A DNA stretch of 64,000 nucleotides, taken from Tateyamaria sp. syn59. GTDB lineage: Bacteria > Pseudomonadota > Alphaproteobacteria > Rhodobacterales > Rhodobacteraceae. Made by a program: the position numbers and the translations under genes. The notes under the pieces were generated by a model. That model made no database searches. It saw only the letters and a list, made by a program, of their open reading frames with translations, and was not told the origin of the DNA. The stretch is from NCBI RefSeq assembly GCF_007995245.1, contig NZ_VCBA01000022.1, positions 20,389-84,388 of the forward strand. The letters are read 5' to 3'. Within the stretch, counting starts at the first letter, position 1. Every line of letters begins with the position of its first letter. Below, piece after piece: positions 35,525 through 43,017 of this stretch.

Positions 35525-35989
35525 CTTCAGCGGCCCCCTGCCCCGGACATCCTGCATCCCAACGCCCCGATACGCCCGCCACACACCACACAAGGCGCGC
35601 ACGGCACGGTCAGTGCAAACAGCATGGTATGACCCGCGTTCGGAGGCTTCATCTTTCCCACGTCAATGGCCTGTCGGACATGCACGGCAGCGCACATGCT
35701 GGCGCGCACTCTAGGCAAGGGGAACGGGGGGCAATTGACCTGCGTCAACTCACTGCGCGTTCCGCTCAAACTTGCCGCAGCGTCAACTGCAGGCACGGGC
35801 GAAACACCGTCGGCGTCTGCTGGGATGACACGGGTCCAAACACCCAAATCGCAGCGCACCCGCTTCGAGCGCACTGACCGGCGGCTTTGCGAACACGATG
35901 CCCCATGCCCGCAAAACCCTTGATCAAAACATCACACAAAGCCGGGTTCGCAACCGTCCTGCGAACCCGGCGCGCTATTCCAAAGACCC
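35525..35989. other. Intergenic region (465 bp) between the arcC/V-ATPase operon and a DUF1214 gene
   Basis: The region carries the FNR-like site and -10 box described separately (35708-35748). Between 35749 and 35989, just past the 3' end of the next minus-strand gene, I see no gene and no clear terminator. Short open frames on both strands have no ribosome-binding site or recognisable product. Confidence 0.5.
35708..35748 (-). promoter_or_regulatory. Candidate FNR/FnrL-type site and promoter of the arcC-V-ATPase operon
   Basis: TTGACCTGCGTCAA at 35735-35748 is a perfect inverted repeat (TTGAC-N4-GTCAA) of the FNR/CRP-family type. On the minus strand a TAGAGT hexamer lies at 35713-35708, which would place transcription start near 35701. 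The centre of the palindrome (35741.5) is then about 40.5 bp upstream, the class II activator spacing. This suggests low-oxygen induction by an FnrL- or Dnr-like activator, with a leader of about 175 nt before arcC. The hexamer itself is only a 4/6 match to the sigma-70 consensus. Confidence 0.6.
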
Positions 35990-37336
35990 TCAGAACCCGC
36001 GTGGAATCCTCAGCGCACTCTCATGTCGCGCAGCGAGTTGTTCCTTGCGCTGCTCCGGCGAAAAATCAGGTTCGCATTCCAGCCTTTTGGCAAGCTGATC
36101 AAAGGTCAGAACCTCCCGTTCCGGGGTGCTTGGTGTCTCAGGTTCTTCATTGGGACAGTGCGGAATGCCCTGCCAGCGCATGAAGACAAAGGCCGTCGAG
36201 GCACCCGCCGGGTCCAGCCAGTTTTCAAATCCGGGATCCTTCGCACTGATCACAAAGCGGTACTTGTCGTCCTCGCTCTGGTACGCCTGCTTGGTTGTCA
36301 GGCTCGTTTGCCGGCGCCGAAAATCAAGCGCGTTGAACCACAGATCACCCAGTTGAATGCCATGATACCGGGCGTCGGACGCGTCCACTGTGATCAGAAT
36401 GGCCGTGTCATCGCTCATCTGGAAATGACCGGCAGAGTTAAACTGCCCGGGCAGACCCTGACCGGTTTTGCGCGTCGGGCTCATATGATTTGCGGGCAAA
36501 GTGACCCTGAGTTGCTCGACAAATTTGATCCAGCCTCTGACAGAGTTGGTCAAATACCGCGCCGCCCGATCGTATTGCTGGTCCACAAGCGCAGGCGTGG
36601 GCAGCGGGTTCGGTGTCCCGACAGTGTCCAGCCGTTCAATGCGCCACGTGCCGCCCGTTTCCGTGTCCCAATCCATCAGGCTTTCCCGGATCAGGATGCT
36701 GTTTGCACGCAGCTTCCCTTTCGGCGTGATTTTCGTGTTGCACAGCCAGTTTTCACCGATCTTCAGGTCGCACGGCTCGGTGTCACTGATCAGGATGGTG
36801 AACTCGCCGTTCCGTTTGACCGACAGGTCGCTCCGGTCCATTTCATCGACAGGGATCGGGCTTGTCAGGTTTTCGTTAAAGCCCGGATCACCCGCGCCAA
36901 CCTGAATCTGCAAATCCGCGCTGGTCCCGCGTTTGCCGTGGATCACATAGGTTCCGGGTGTTTCGATAGTCGCCAGAAAGTACAGGTTGTCCGGGTTCAC
37001 CAACCCGAACTGATTGTGCTTATCAAGGCGCGCAAACTCCGGGAAATAGGGGTCATGCAGGACAAATCCCTGATCCAGCGCCGCAGCGATCTGGTGCTTA
37101 AGCTGTCGCTCGGCAGCAGCCCGTTCCTGTTCCGGATTGGCGCTGTATTGCATCCACGGTGCCAGCGACATCGCGCGTCGGGCCTCCTCAATGGCCAGCG
37201 CGAACCGTTGCGACCCAACCAGGGCTGACCGGTCCACCGGTGCCTCTTTCGCGCGGGATTGGTCCGGAGTGACCAGCGCAAGCGGGCCGCCCAACACGCG
37301 GCCGCCTTGGATTTTCTCGTTCGATGTCGTTTCCAT
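35990..37336 (-). CDS. DUF1214-like protein of unknown function
   Basis: The 448-residue soluble protein resembles the DUF1214 group. Its first part has YFLATIETPGTYVIHGKRGT and ILISDTEPCDLKIGENWL; the C-terminal part has ARYHGIQLGDLWFNALDFRR, YRFVISAKDPGFENWLDP and STAFVFMRWQGIPHCP. No catalytic role is established for the family to my knowledge. No signal peptide or membrane helix is visible. I chose the ATG at 37336 because AGGG lies 8 bases before it; an ATG five codons upstream has no such signal. It diverges from repA, whose iterons lie in the shared intergenic region. Confidence 0.65.
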   Translation of the reverse strand: METTSNEKIQGGRVLGGPLALVTPDQSRAKEAPVDRSALVGSQRFALAIEEARRAMSLAPWMQYSANPEQERAAAERQLKHQIAAALDQGFVLHDPYFPEFARLDKHNQFGLVNPDNLYFLATIETPGTYVIHGKRGTSADLQIQVGAGDPGFNENLTSPIPVDEMDRSDLSVKRNGEFTILISDTEPCDLKIGENWLCNTKITPKGKLRANSILIRESLMDWDTETGGTWRIERLDTVGTPNPLPTPALVDQQYDRAARYLTNSVRGWIKFVEQLRVTLPANHMSPTRKTGQGLPGQFNSAGHFQMSDDTAILITVDASDARYHGIQLGDLWFNALDFRRRQTSLTTKQAYQSEDDKYRFVISAKDPGFENWLDPAGASTAFVFMRWQGIPHCPNEEPETPSTPEREVLTFDQLAKRLECEPDFSPEQRKEQLAARHESALRIPRGF

Positions 37337-37556
37337 GTCTATTGCCCTCATGCATTGGTGTTTGCGGATCGACCAACAGGCCGGATTGCTTATGGGTCGT
37401 GCAAACGCGGGAAACGGTTCAAACAGAGGTTGAAAAAAGTGCCCGATGGCGGCGGCGCGGACGCAGATATCTTGAACGCAACCTCTTGGGGAGACCTGCG
37501 CGCCGCCCTAGCCGCCTTGTGCCAAAAATCACCGCCACAACAATATCTTGAAAATA

Positions 37557-37620
37557 TCGGTACATCGGGAACAGAAAACTCGGTATAACGGGAACACATC
37601 AGATTCGGTACATCGGGAAC
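37557..37620 (+). repeat. Three direct iterons upstream of repA
   Basis: Three 16-bp copies occur at 37557-37572, 37580-37595 and 37605-37620. The first and third are identical (TCGGTACATCGGGAAC). The second is TCGGTATAACGGGAAC, differing in its middle. Starts are spaced 23 and 25 bp apart, about two helical turns. The third ends 4 bp before the repA GTG start and overlaps its ribosome-binding position, so initiator binding should also repress repA. Iterons are the RepA binding sites of the origin. Confidence 0.92.
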
Positions 37621-37624
37621 GGAC

Positions 37625-38698
37625 GTGTCAGACAAACAAGTGGACCTCTTCCTCGACCAGCTCGCCGATGCGCCCGTCAAGGACGAGCGTGCGCTGATGG
37701 AGTTTCCGTTCTTCTCCCTGCAAAAACGGCCCCGCATGACCCCCTTCATCTTCGATGACGGCGTGGTGAAGATCGAGATCCAGCCGGGCCACAAGGGCAT
37801 CGCCACCATCTGGGACAAGGACATCCTGATCTACCTCACCTCGCTGGTGAACGAACGCATCGAAAACGGCCGCTTCGACGCCGACGCCACCAGCACGATC
37901 CAGGACCGCACGATCACCTTCTCCGCCTACGACTTCCTCAAGGTCACGGGCCGCAGTTCCGGCAAACGCGCCTACGAGCTGTTCCTCGACGCCCTCGACC
38001 GCCTCCGCTCCACCAACATCCTCACGAACATCACCGCAGGCGACGAACGCGAACGCCGCGGTTTCGGCTGGATCGAGGATTGGCGCGTTATCGAACGCAC
38101 CAACCGGCGCGGGCAAAAGGTCATGGGCGCGGTCGAAGTCACCATGAACCGCTGGATGTTCAACGCCATCGTCAAAGATCGGCGCGTGTTGACCATCAAC
38201 CGCGATTACTTCCGTCTGTCCAAGGGGTTAGAGCGTCGGCTCTATGAACTCGCCCGCAAACACGTGGGCCGCCAGCCTGAATGGTACATCGGCATCAAGC
38301 GGCTCGCGGAAAAATGCGGCTCCATCGACACCGAACGGAAATTCAAGTTCCGCATCAACGAGATTTGCGAGGCAGGCACCATCCCCGACTACCACGTCCA
38401 GATCGTGGACCCCGCCTCCGTCTCCACCCCGTTCAAGCCCAAGGGCAAGCAGGCCCTCGTCCGCTTCCAGCCCAAATTCGACGACCAAGGCGTTCCCGAT
38501 GTACCGACAACGCTCAACCTTGACGTCGCCCACTCGGTGCTGACCGACATCAAGCACGCCAATCCCGAATATGACATCCAGTACATCCTCAACGCGTGGC
38601 AGGACTGGGCCATGACCAGAGACGAACCGGTTAAAAACCCTAACGCCGCCTTCCGCGCCTTCGCCAAGAAGTACATCGAAGCCAACCCGATCTGGTGA
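37625..38698 (+). CDS. repA: Plasmid replication initiator protein RepA (PF10134-type)
   Basis: The 357-residue protein matches the 'replication initiator protein A' family common on Rhodobacterales plasmids. Characteristic segments are EFPFFSLQKRPRMTPFIFDDG (about 26-46), the first winged-helix region TFSAYDFLKVTGRSSGKRAYELFLDALDRL, WRVIERTNRRGQKVMGAVEVTMNRWMFNAI, and the second winged helix YFRLSKGLERRLYELARKHVG with WYIGIKRLAEKCGS. It binds iterons and opens the origin. It starts with GTG at 37625, preceded by GGGAACGGA. Direct iterons flank both ends and one inverted copy lies inside its 3' part. Confidence 0.93.
   Translation: MSDKQVDLFLDQLADAPVKDERALMEFPFFSLQKRPRMTPFIFDDGVVKIEIQPGHKGIATIWDKDILIYLTSLVNERIENGRFDADATSTIQDRTITFSAYDFLKVTGRSSGKRAYELFLDALDRLRSTNILTNITAGDERERRGFGWIEDWRVIERTNRRGQKVMGAVEVTMNRWMFNAIVKDRRVLTINRDYFRLSKGLERRLYELARKHVGRQPEWYIGIKRLAEKCGSIDTERKFKFRINEICEAGTIPDYHVQIVDPASVSTPFKPKGKQALVRFQPKFDDQGVPDVPTTLNLDVAHSVLTDIKHANPEYDIQYILNAWQDWAMTRDEPVKNPNAAFRAFAKKYIEANPIW
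38492..38507 (-). repeat. Inverted iteron inside the 3' part of repA
   Basis: GTTCCCGATGTACCGA is the exact reverse complement of the upstream iteron TCGGTACATCGGGAAC. It lies within the repA coding sequence (codons for VPDVPT). Orientation opposite to the direct arrays suggests a role in pairing or autoregulation. Confidence 0.85.
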
Positions 38699-38699
38699 C

Positions 38700-38804
38700 T
38701 CGGTACATCAGGAACATCCGTTCGGTACTTCAGGAACACCCCCTTCGGTACATCAAGAACGCAACTTCGGTACAACAGGAACGCATGTTCGGTACATCAG
38801 GAAC
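38700..38804 (+). repeat. Five direct iterons downstream of repA
   Basis: Five 16-bp copies begin at 38700, 38722, 38745, 38767 and 38789, with a regular 22-23 bp period. The consensus here is TCGGTACATCAGGAAC; variants are TCGGTACTTCAGGAAC (2nd), TCGGTACATCAAGAAC (3rd) and TCGGTACAACAGGAAC (4th). They differ from the upstream set by A for G at position 11. The regular helical phasing and adjacent AT-richer DNA mark this as the probable core origin. Confidence 0.93.
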
Positions 38805-38930
38805 GGCAAATACATCCAAACACCTGATTTCCCTAAACCTTCTCTCAGGCATAACACCCTAACAAACCTAACCATATTTCTAACAGAAATAACCAAATCC
38901 CCTTTATCAGAGACTGTTCCCTTGCATCAT
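38805..38930. other. AT-richer, G-poor stretch beside the iterons, candidate unwinding element
   Basis: Directly after the last iteron, the 120 bases 38821-38940 are about 42% G+C, far below their surroundings, and G is nearly absent from the plus strand at 38821-38880 (3 of 60). There are repeated CTAAC-type words. Such AT-rich DNA next to iterons is where the origin is usually melted. No gene is visible until phaC at 39120. Confidence 0.6.
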
Positions 38931-38977
38931 CCGACGGAATTTTGCTGAGAAAACAGCCCTCCATTGCAAACTCAAGC

Positions 38978-38993
38978 GTTCCCGAAGTACCGA
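38978..38993 (-). repeat. Inverted iteron between the origin and phaC
   Basis: GTTCCCGAAGTACCGA is the reverse complement of TCGGTACTTCGGGAAC, one base from the iteron consensus. It lies past the AT-richer stretch, in opposite orientation to the five direct copies, so the candidate unwinding element is bracketed by iterons of opposite polarity. Confidence 0.8.
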
Positions 38994-39119
38994 TAACGCG
39001 CCCAAACCCCACGCCTGCAGAGGGATGGCAATTTTCCGCCGAACGCCTCGGCAGTCGTACGCTTGTGATGCTAAGCCCCCATCCCTACCTCCGACGAGAC
39101 CAGCAGCCGGAGGCGCATA

Positions 39120-40841
39120 ATGAAGGACCTGCAGCACGACCCCAAATCCGGCAGCACAGGCGACGATCACCCGATCCGCAAGCTCCTGTCCTCGATGACC
39201 ATGGGCGCCTCCCCCGCTTCCGCCATCACCATGTGGACCGACTGGGCCGTGCACCTCGGCACGTCCCCCGACAAACAACTCGCCCTCGCCCGCGAGGCCC
39301 AGCAAAACTGGACCAACTGGCTCACCTTCATGGCCAAGGGGTGCCCAGCGGACCCCGACCACTGGCCCGCACAGCCCAAGAAAACCGACCGCCGCTTCCG
39401 CGACCCGCTCTGGTCCAAACCGCCCTACGCCGCCTGGGCACAAGCGTTCCTGCTGACCGAAGACTTCTACAACACCGCAACCTCAGACATCCCCGGCCTG
39501 ACGCCCGCGCACGACGCCGCCATGACGTTCACGGTCCGCCAGATGCTCGACGCCCTGGCACCCAGCAACTTCCTCGCCACCAATCCCGAGGCGCTCAAAC
39601 GCACCGCCGAAACCGGTGGCCAAAACCTGATTGAGGGGGCCTTTCACGCCTTCGCCGATGCCCAGAATGCAGCGCACCGCATCCGCAAGGCGCCCACCAA
39701 AACCGTCGGCAAGGACGTGGCCGTCACACCGGGCAAGGTTGTCCTGCGCACCCACCTGATGGAACTGATCCAATACGCGCCCACAACGGACACGGTACAT
39801 CGGGAACCGATCCTCATGGTGCCCGCCTGGATCATGAAATACTACATCCTCGACCTCAGCCCCGACAATTCGATGATCCGCTACCTCACGGAACAGGGCT
39901 TTACGGTCTTTGCGATCTCCTGGCGCAATCCCGATGCGACCGACGCGCATCTCGGCATGATGGACTACCTGAAACAGGGGCCGATGACGGCACTGGACCA
40001 CATCTGCCAAACCACCGGCGCCGAACGGGTCCACGCCACCGGCTACTGCCTCGGCGGCACGCTCATGTCCATTGCCGCCGCGCAGATGGCCCGCGACGGT
40101 GACACACGACTGGCCAGCCTCACCCTCCTCGCCGCCCAAACCGACTTCACCGAGGCGGGCGAACTGACACTGTTCATCAACGAAAGCCAGGTCGCCGTGC
40201 TCGAAGACGTCATGGCCGAACAGGGCTGCCTCGAAGCCAACCAGATGATGAGCGCCTTCCAGATGCTGCGCTCAAACGACTTGATCTGGTCGCAAATGAT
40301 CCGCCGCTACCTGATGGGCGAAGGCGAGGCTGAGATGAACGATCTCATGTCCTGGAACGCCGACAGCACGCGCATGCCCGCGCGGATGCACTCCGAATAC
40401 CTGCGCCAGATGTTCCTGAACAACGATCTGGCCGCCGGGCGCTACCAGGTGGACGGGCGCGCGGTCTCCCTGCGCGACATCCGCGCGCCGATCTTTGGCG
40501 TGGGCACCGAAACCGACCACATCGCGCCGTGGAAATCGGTGTTCAAGATCCACGATCTGGGCCATGCCGACGTGACCTTTGCCCTGACCAATGGCGGGCA
40601 CAATGCCGGGGTCATATCCAAACCCGGCCACAACCGCCGCCACTACCGACTGCACACCATCCGCGACGATGAAAACACCCTCACGCCGGAGGATTGGATG
40701 CAGGTGGCCGAGATGCATCAGGGCAGCTGGTGGCCTGCCTGGACCACGTGGCTGGCAGAGCAGTCAAGCGACAGGATCGCACCCCCGAAAATGAGCGGCA
40801 CGCTGGAGGACGCGCCGGGAACCTATGTCAAAATGGAGTAG
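39120..40841 (+). CDS. phaC: Class I poly(3-hydroxyalkanoate) synthase
   Basis: The 573-residue enzyme has the PHA synthase lipase-box GYCLGG with catalytic Cys310, plus Asp466 (ETDHIAPW) and His494 (NGGHNAGV) completing the triad. Other class I segments include VPAWIMKYYILDLSPDNSM. It polymerises (R)-3-hydroxyacyl-CoA, mainly 3-hydroxybutyryl-CoA, into storage granules. It heads an operon with fabI-like, MaoC/PTA and ackA genes and lies immediately right of the origin. An iteron copy is embedded in its coding sequence at 39792. No phaA/phaB are in the window. Confidence 0.94.
   Translation: MKDLQHDPKSGSTGDDHPIRKLLSSMTMGASPASAITMWTDWAVHLGTSPDKQLALAREAQQNWTNWLTFMAKGCPADPDHWPAQPKKTDRRFRDPLWSKPPYAAWAQAFLLTEDFYNTATSDIPGLTPAHDAAMTFTVRQMLDALAPSNFLATNPEALKRTAETGGQNLIEGAFHAFADAQNAAHRIRKAPTKTVGKDVAVTPGKVVLRTHLMELIQYAPTTDTVHREPILMVPAWIMKYYILDLSPDNSMIRYLTEQGFTVFAISWRNPDATDAHLGMMDYLKQGPMTALDHICQTTGAERVHATGYCLGGTLMSIAAAQMARDGDTRLASLTLLAAQTDFTEAGELTLFINESQVAVLEDVMAEQGCLEANQMMSAFQMLRSNDLIWSQMIRRYLMGEGEAEMNDLMSWNADSTRMPARMHSEYLRQMFLNNDLAAGRYQVDGRAVSLRDIRAPIFGVGTETDHIAPWKSVFKIHDLGHADVTFALTNGGHNAGVISKPGHNRRHYRLHTIRDDENTLTPEDWMQVAEMHQGSWWPAWTTWLAEQSSDRIAPPKMSGTLEDAPGTYVKME
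39792..39807 (+). repeat. Iteron-like sequence inside phaC
   Basis: ACGGTACATCGGGAAC matches the repA-proximal iteron at 15 of 16 positions (only the first base differs) and has the same orientation. It encodes part of TVHREP in PhaC. It may be an outlying RepA site or a coincidence of codon choice. Confidence 0.6.
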
Positions 40842-40844
40842 GAT

Positions 40845-41618
40845 ATGTTGCCCAAAACTGAGTTCCTTGCTGGAAAAAAGGGGCTCGTCGTCGGCGTGGC
40901 CAATGACCACTCCATCGCTGCGGGCTGTGCCCGCGCCTTTCATGCCTCCGGTGCCGATCTCGCACTGACCTACCAGACCGAAAAGTCCCGAAAATTTGTC
41001 GCCCCCGTCGCCGACGCGGTCGAGGCCGATCTGTTCTTGCCCCTCGACGTCACCGATGACGCCCAGATCGACGCAGTGTTCGAGGCCATCAGGGCCCGCT
41101 GGGGGCGGCTCGACTTTCTGGTGCACTCCATCGCCTATTGCCCGCGCGATGATCTGCACGGCCGGGTCGTGGACTGCTCTAAGGACGGGTTCGGGATCGC
41201 CATGGATGTCTCTGTCCACTCCCTGATCCGGCTCGCCCGGCGTGCCGAAACGCTGATGACCGAGGGGGGCACCATCCTCACCGTGTCCTATCACGGCGCC
41301 GAACGGGTCGTGGACAATTACAACATCATGGGCCCGGTCAAGGCCGCTTTGGAGGCCACGACGCGCTATCTCGCCGTTGAACTGGGCCCCAAAAACATCC
41401 GCGTGAACGCCATGTCCCCCGGCCCCCTGCAAACCCGCGCGGCCTCCGGCATCGACCATTTCGACGCGCTGATCGACGACGCCAAAACCCGCGCGCCGCT
41501 GCACCAGCTCACCACCATAGATGAGGTCGGCGCGATGGCCGCCTGCCTCGTCTCGGACTTTGCCCGCTCCGTCACTGGAAACACCGCCTATATCGACGGA
41601 GGACACCATGTCGTCTGA
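40845..41618 (+). CDS. fabI: Enoyl-ACP reductase-like SDR (FabI family)
   Basis: The 257-residue protein follows FabI: KKGLVVGVANDHSIAAGCAR at the N-terminal nucleotide site, LDFLVHSIAYCPRDDL, and the active site Tyr149 ... Tyr159-x6-Lys166 in SYHGAERVVDNYNIMGPVKAA. It would reduce a trans-2-enoyl thioester with NAD(P)H. It begins 3 bp after the phaC stop and overlaps the next gene by 11 bp. In this operon the likely substrate is an enoyl-CoA or enoyl-ACP connected to the MaoC hydratase rather than bulk fatty acid synthesis, but that is inference. Confidence 0.88.
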   Translation: MLPKTEFLAGKKGLVVGVANDHSIAAGCARAFHASGADLALTYQTEKSRKFVAPVADAVEADLFLPLDVTDDAQIDAVFEAIRARWGRLDFLVHSIAYCPRDDLHGRVVDCSKDGFGIAMDVSVHSLIRLARRAETLMTEGGTILTVSYHGAERVVDNYNIMGPVKAALEATTRYLAVELGPKNIRVNAMSPGPLQTRAASGIDHFDALIDDAKTRAPLHQLTTIDEVGAMAACLVSDFARSVTGNTAYIDGGHHVV

Positions 41619-43017
41619 TCTCAACCCAAGCATGGGCTTCATCGAAAACCGACCCTTCGACGACATCGCCGTGGGCGACAGCGCCGAGTTGGTGCGCACC
41701 CTCACCGCCCAGGACATCGACGCCTTTGCCGTCGTGTCTGGCGATGTGAATCCGGCCCATGTGGACGCGGAGTTTGCGCAGGAAGAGGTCTTTCACAAAG
41801 TCATCGCCCACGGCATGTGGGGCGGCGCCCTGATCTCGACCGTGCTTGGCACCCAACTGCCCGGACCGGGCACGATTTATCTGGATCAAAGCCTGAAATT
41901 TCTGAAACCCGTGGGTATTGGTGATACGGTAACGGTGCGAGTGACGGTCACCGAAAAACACGCCGAGAAAAAGCGTCTGACGCTTGACTGCGTGTGTACC
42001 AACGGCGACGGTAAGCCTGTGATCACCGGGCAGGCGGTCGTTCTGGCCCCAACGGAAAAGATCAGGCGCCCCCGCGTTGTCATGCCCGACCTCGTCATGC
42101 ACCGCCGCGGCGCGAACCATGACCGTCTGCTCGAGGCTGCGCGCAAGCACCCTGCCCTGCCCACAGCCGTCGTGCATCCCTGCGATGCAACGTCTCTAAC
42201 CGCAGCGTTAGACACAGTTTCCCAGGGCCTGATCGCCCCCCTTCTTGTCGGTCCGGAGCCTCGGATCCGCGCCGTGGCTGAGGCCGAAGGGCTCGACCTC
42301 TCGGGCCTCGACATCATCGACACCCCCCACAGCCACGCCTCCGCCGAACAGGCCGTCGCCCTGGTCCGCGAGGGCCGTGCAAAGGCGCTGATGAAAGGCG
42401 CCCTTCACACCGACGAAATCATGTCCGCCGTGGTCTCCAAGGCGACCGGTCTGCGCAGTGAACGACGGATGAGCCACGTCTACGTCATGGACGTCCCCAC
42501 CTACCCCAAGCCGCTCCTAATCACCGACGCCGCGATCAACATTGCGCCCGATCTTCAGACCAAGGCCGACATCGTCCAGAACGCCATCGACCTCGCCCAC
42601 GCCCTCGGCATCGACATGCCCAAAGTGGCGCTGCTGTCAGCCGTCGAAACCATCACCCCCCGGATGCAGTCCACGGTCGAGGCTGGCGCCCTCTGCAAGA
42701 TGGCCGACCGTGGCCAGATCAAAGGCGGCGTCCTCGACGGCCCCCTTGCCTTCGACAACGCCATTTCCATGCGCGCGGTGGCCAGCAAAGGCATAACCTC
42801 ACCCGTCGCCGGACAGGCCGACATCCTCGTCGCCCCCGACCTCGAAGCCGGCAACATGATCGCCAAGCAGCTTATGTATCTCGCAGGCGCCGAGGGCGCC
42901 GGGATCGTGCTGGGGGCACAGGTCCCCATCATCCTGACCAGCCGCGCCGACGACCGCCGCACCCGCGTCGCCTCCGCCGCGATTGCCTCGCTTTTCAGCG
43001 GAGCTTTGGCCCGATGA
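41608..43017 (+). CDS. MaoC enoyl-CoA hydratase fused to phosphate acetyl/butyryltransferase
   Basis: The 469-residue fusion has an N-terminal MaoC hot-dog domain (about 1-150) with the hydratase motif GDVNPAHVD (Asp46, His51) and HGMWGGALIS. The C-terminal PTA/PTB domain (about 165-465) has MKGALHTDEIMSAVVSK, SHVYVMDVPTYPKPLLITDAAINI and GVLDGPLAFDNAIS. The first part interconverts enoyl-CoA and (R)-3-hydroxyacyl-CoA; the second exchanges CoA for phosphate on acyl-CoA. The combination is an annotated bifunctional family. The ATG at 41608 follows GGAGG at 41598-41602 and lies in the fabI 3' end. The ackA start overlaps its stop. Confidence 0.9.
   Translation: MSSDLNPSMGFIENRPFDDIAVGDSAELVRTLTAQDIDAFAVVSGDVNPAHVDAEFAQEEVFHKVIAHGMWGGALISTVLGTQLPGPGTIYLDQSLKFLKPVGIGDTVTVRVTVTEKHAEKKRLTLDCVCTNGDGKPVITGQAVVLAPTEKIRRPRVVMPDLVMHRRGANHDRLLEAARKHPALPTAVVHPCDATSLTAALDTVSQGLIAPLLVGPEPRIRAVAEAEGLDLSGLDIIDTPHSHASAEQAVALVREGRAKALMKGALHTDEIMSAVVSKATGLRSERRMSHVYVMDVPTYPKPLLITDAAINIAPDLQTKADIVQNAIDLAHALGIDMPKVALLSAVETITPRMQSTVEAGALCKMADRGQIKGGVLDGPLAFDNAISMRAVASKGITSPVAGQADILVAPDLEAGNMIAKQLMYLAGAEGAGIVLGAQVPIILTSRADDRRTRVASAAIASLFSGALAR

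Noticed and set aside
37467..37552. Two copies of ATATCTTGAA before the iterons (37467-37476 and 37543-37552)
   Set aside because: A 10-bp AT-rich direct repeat is short enough to be chance and does not resemble the iterons or a known operator.
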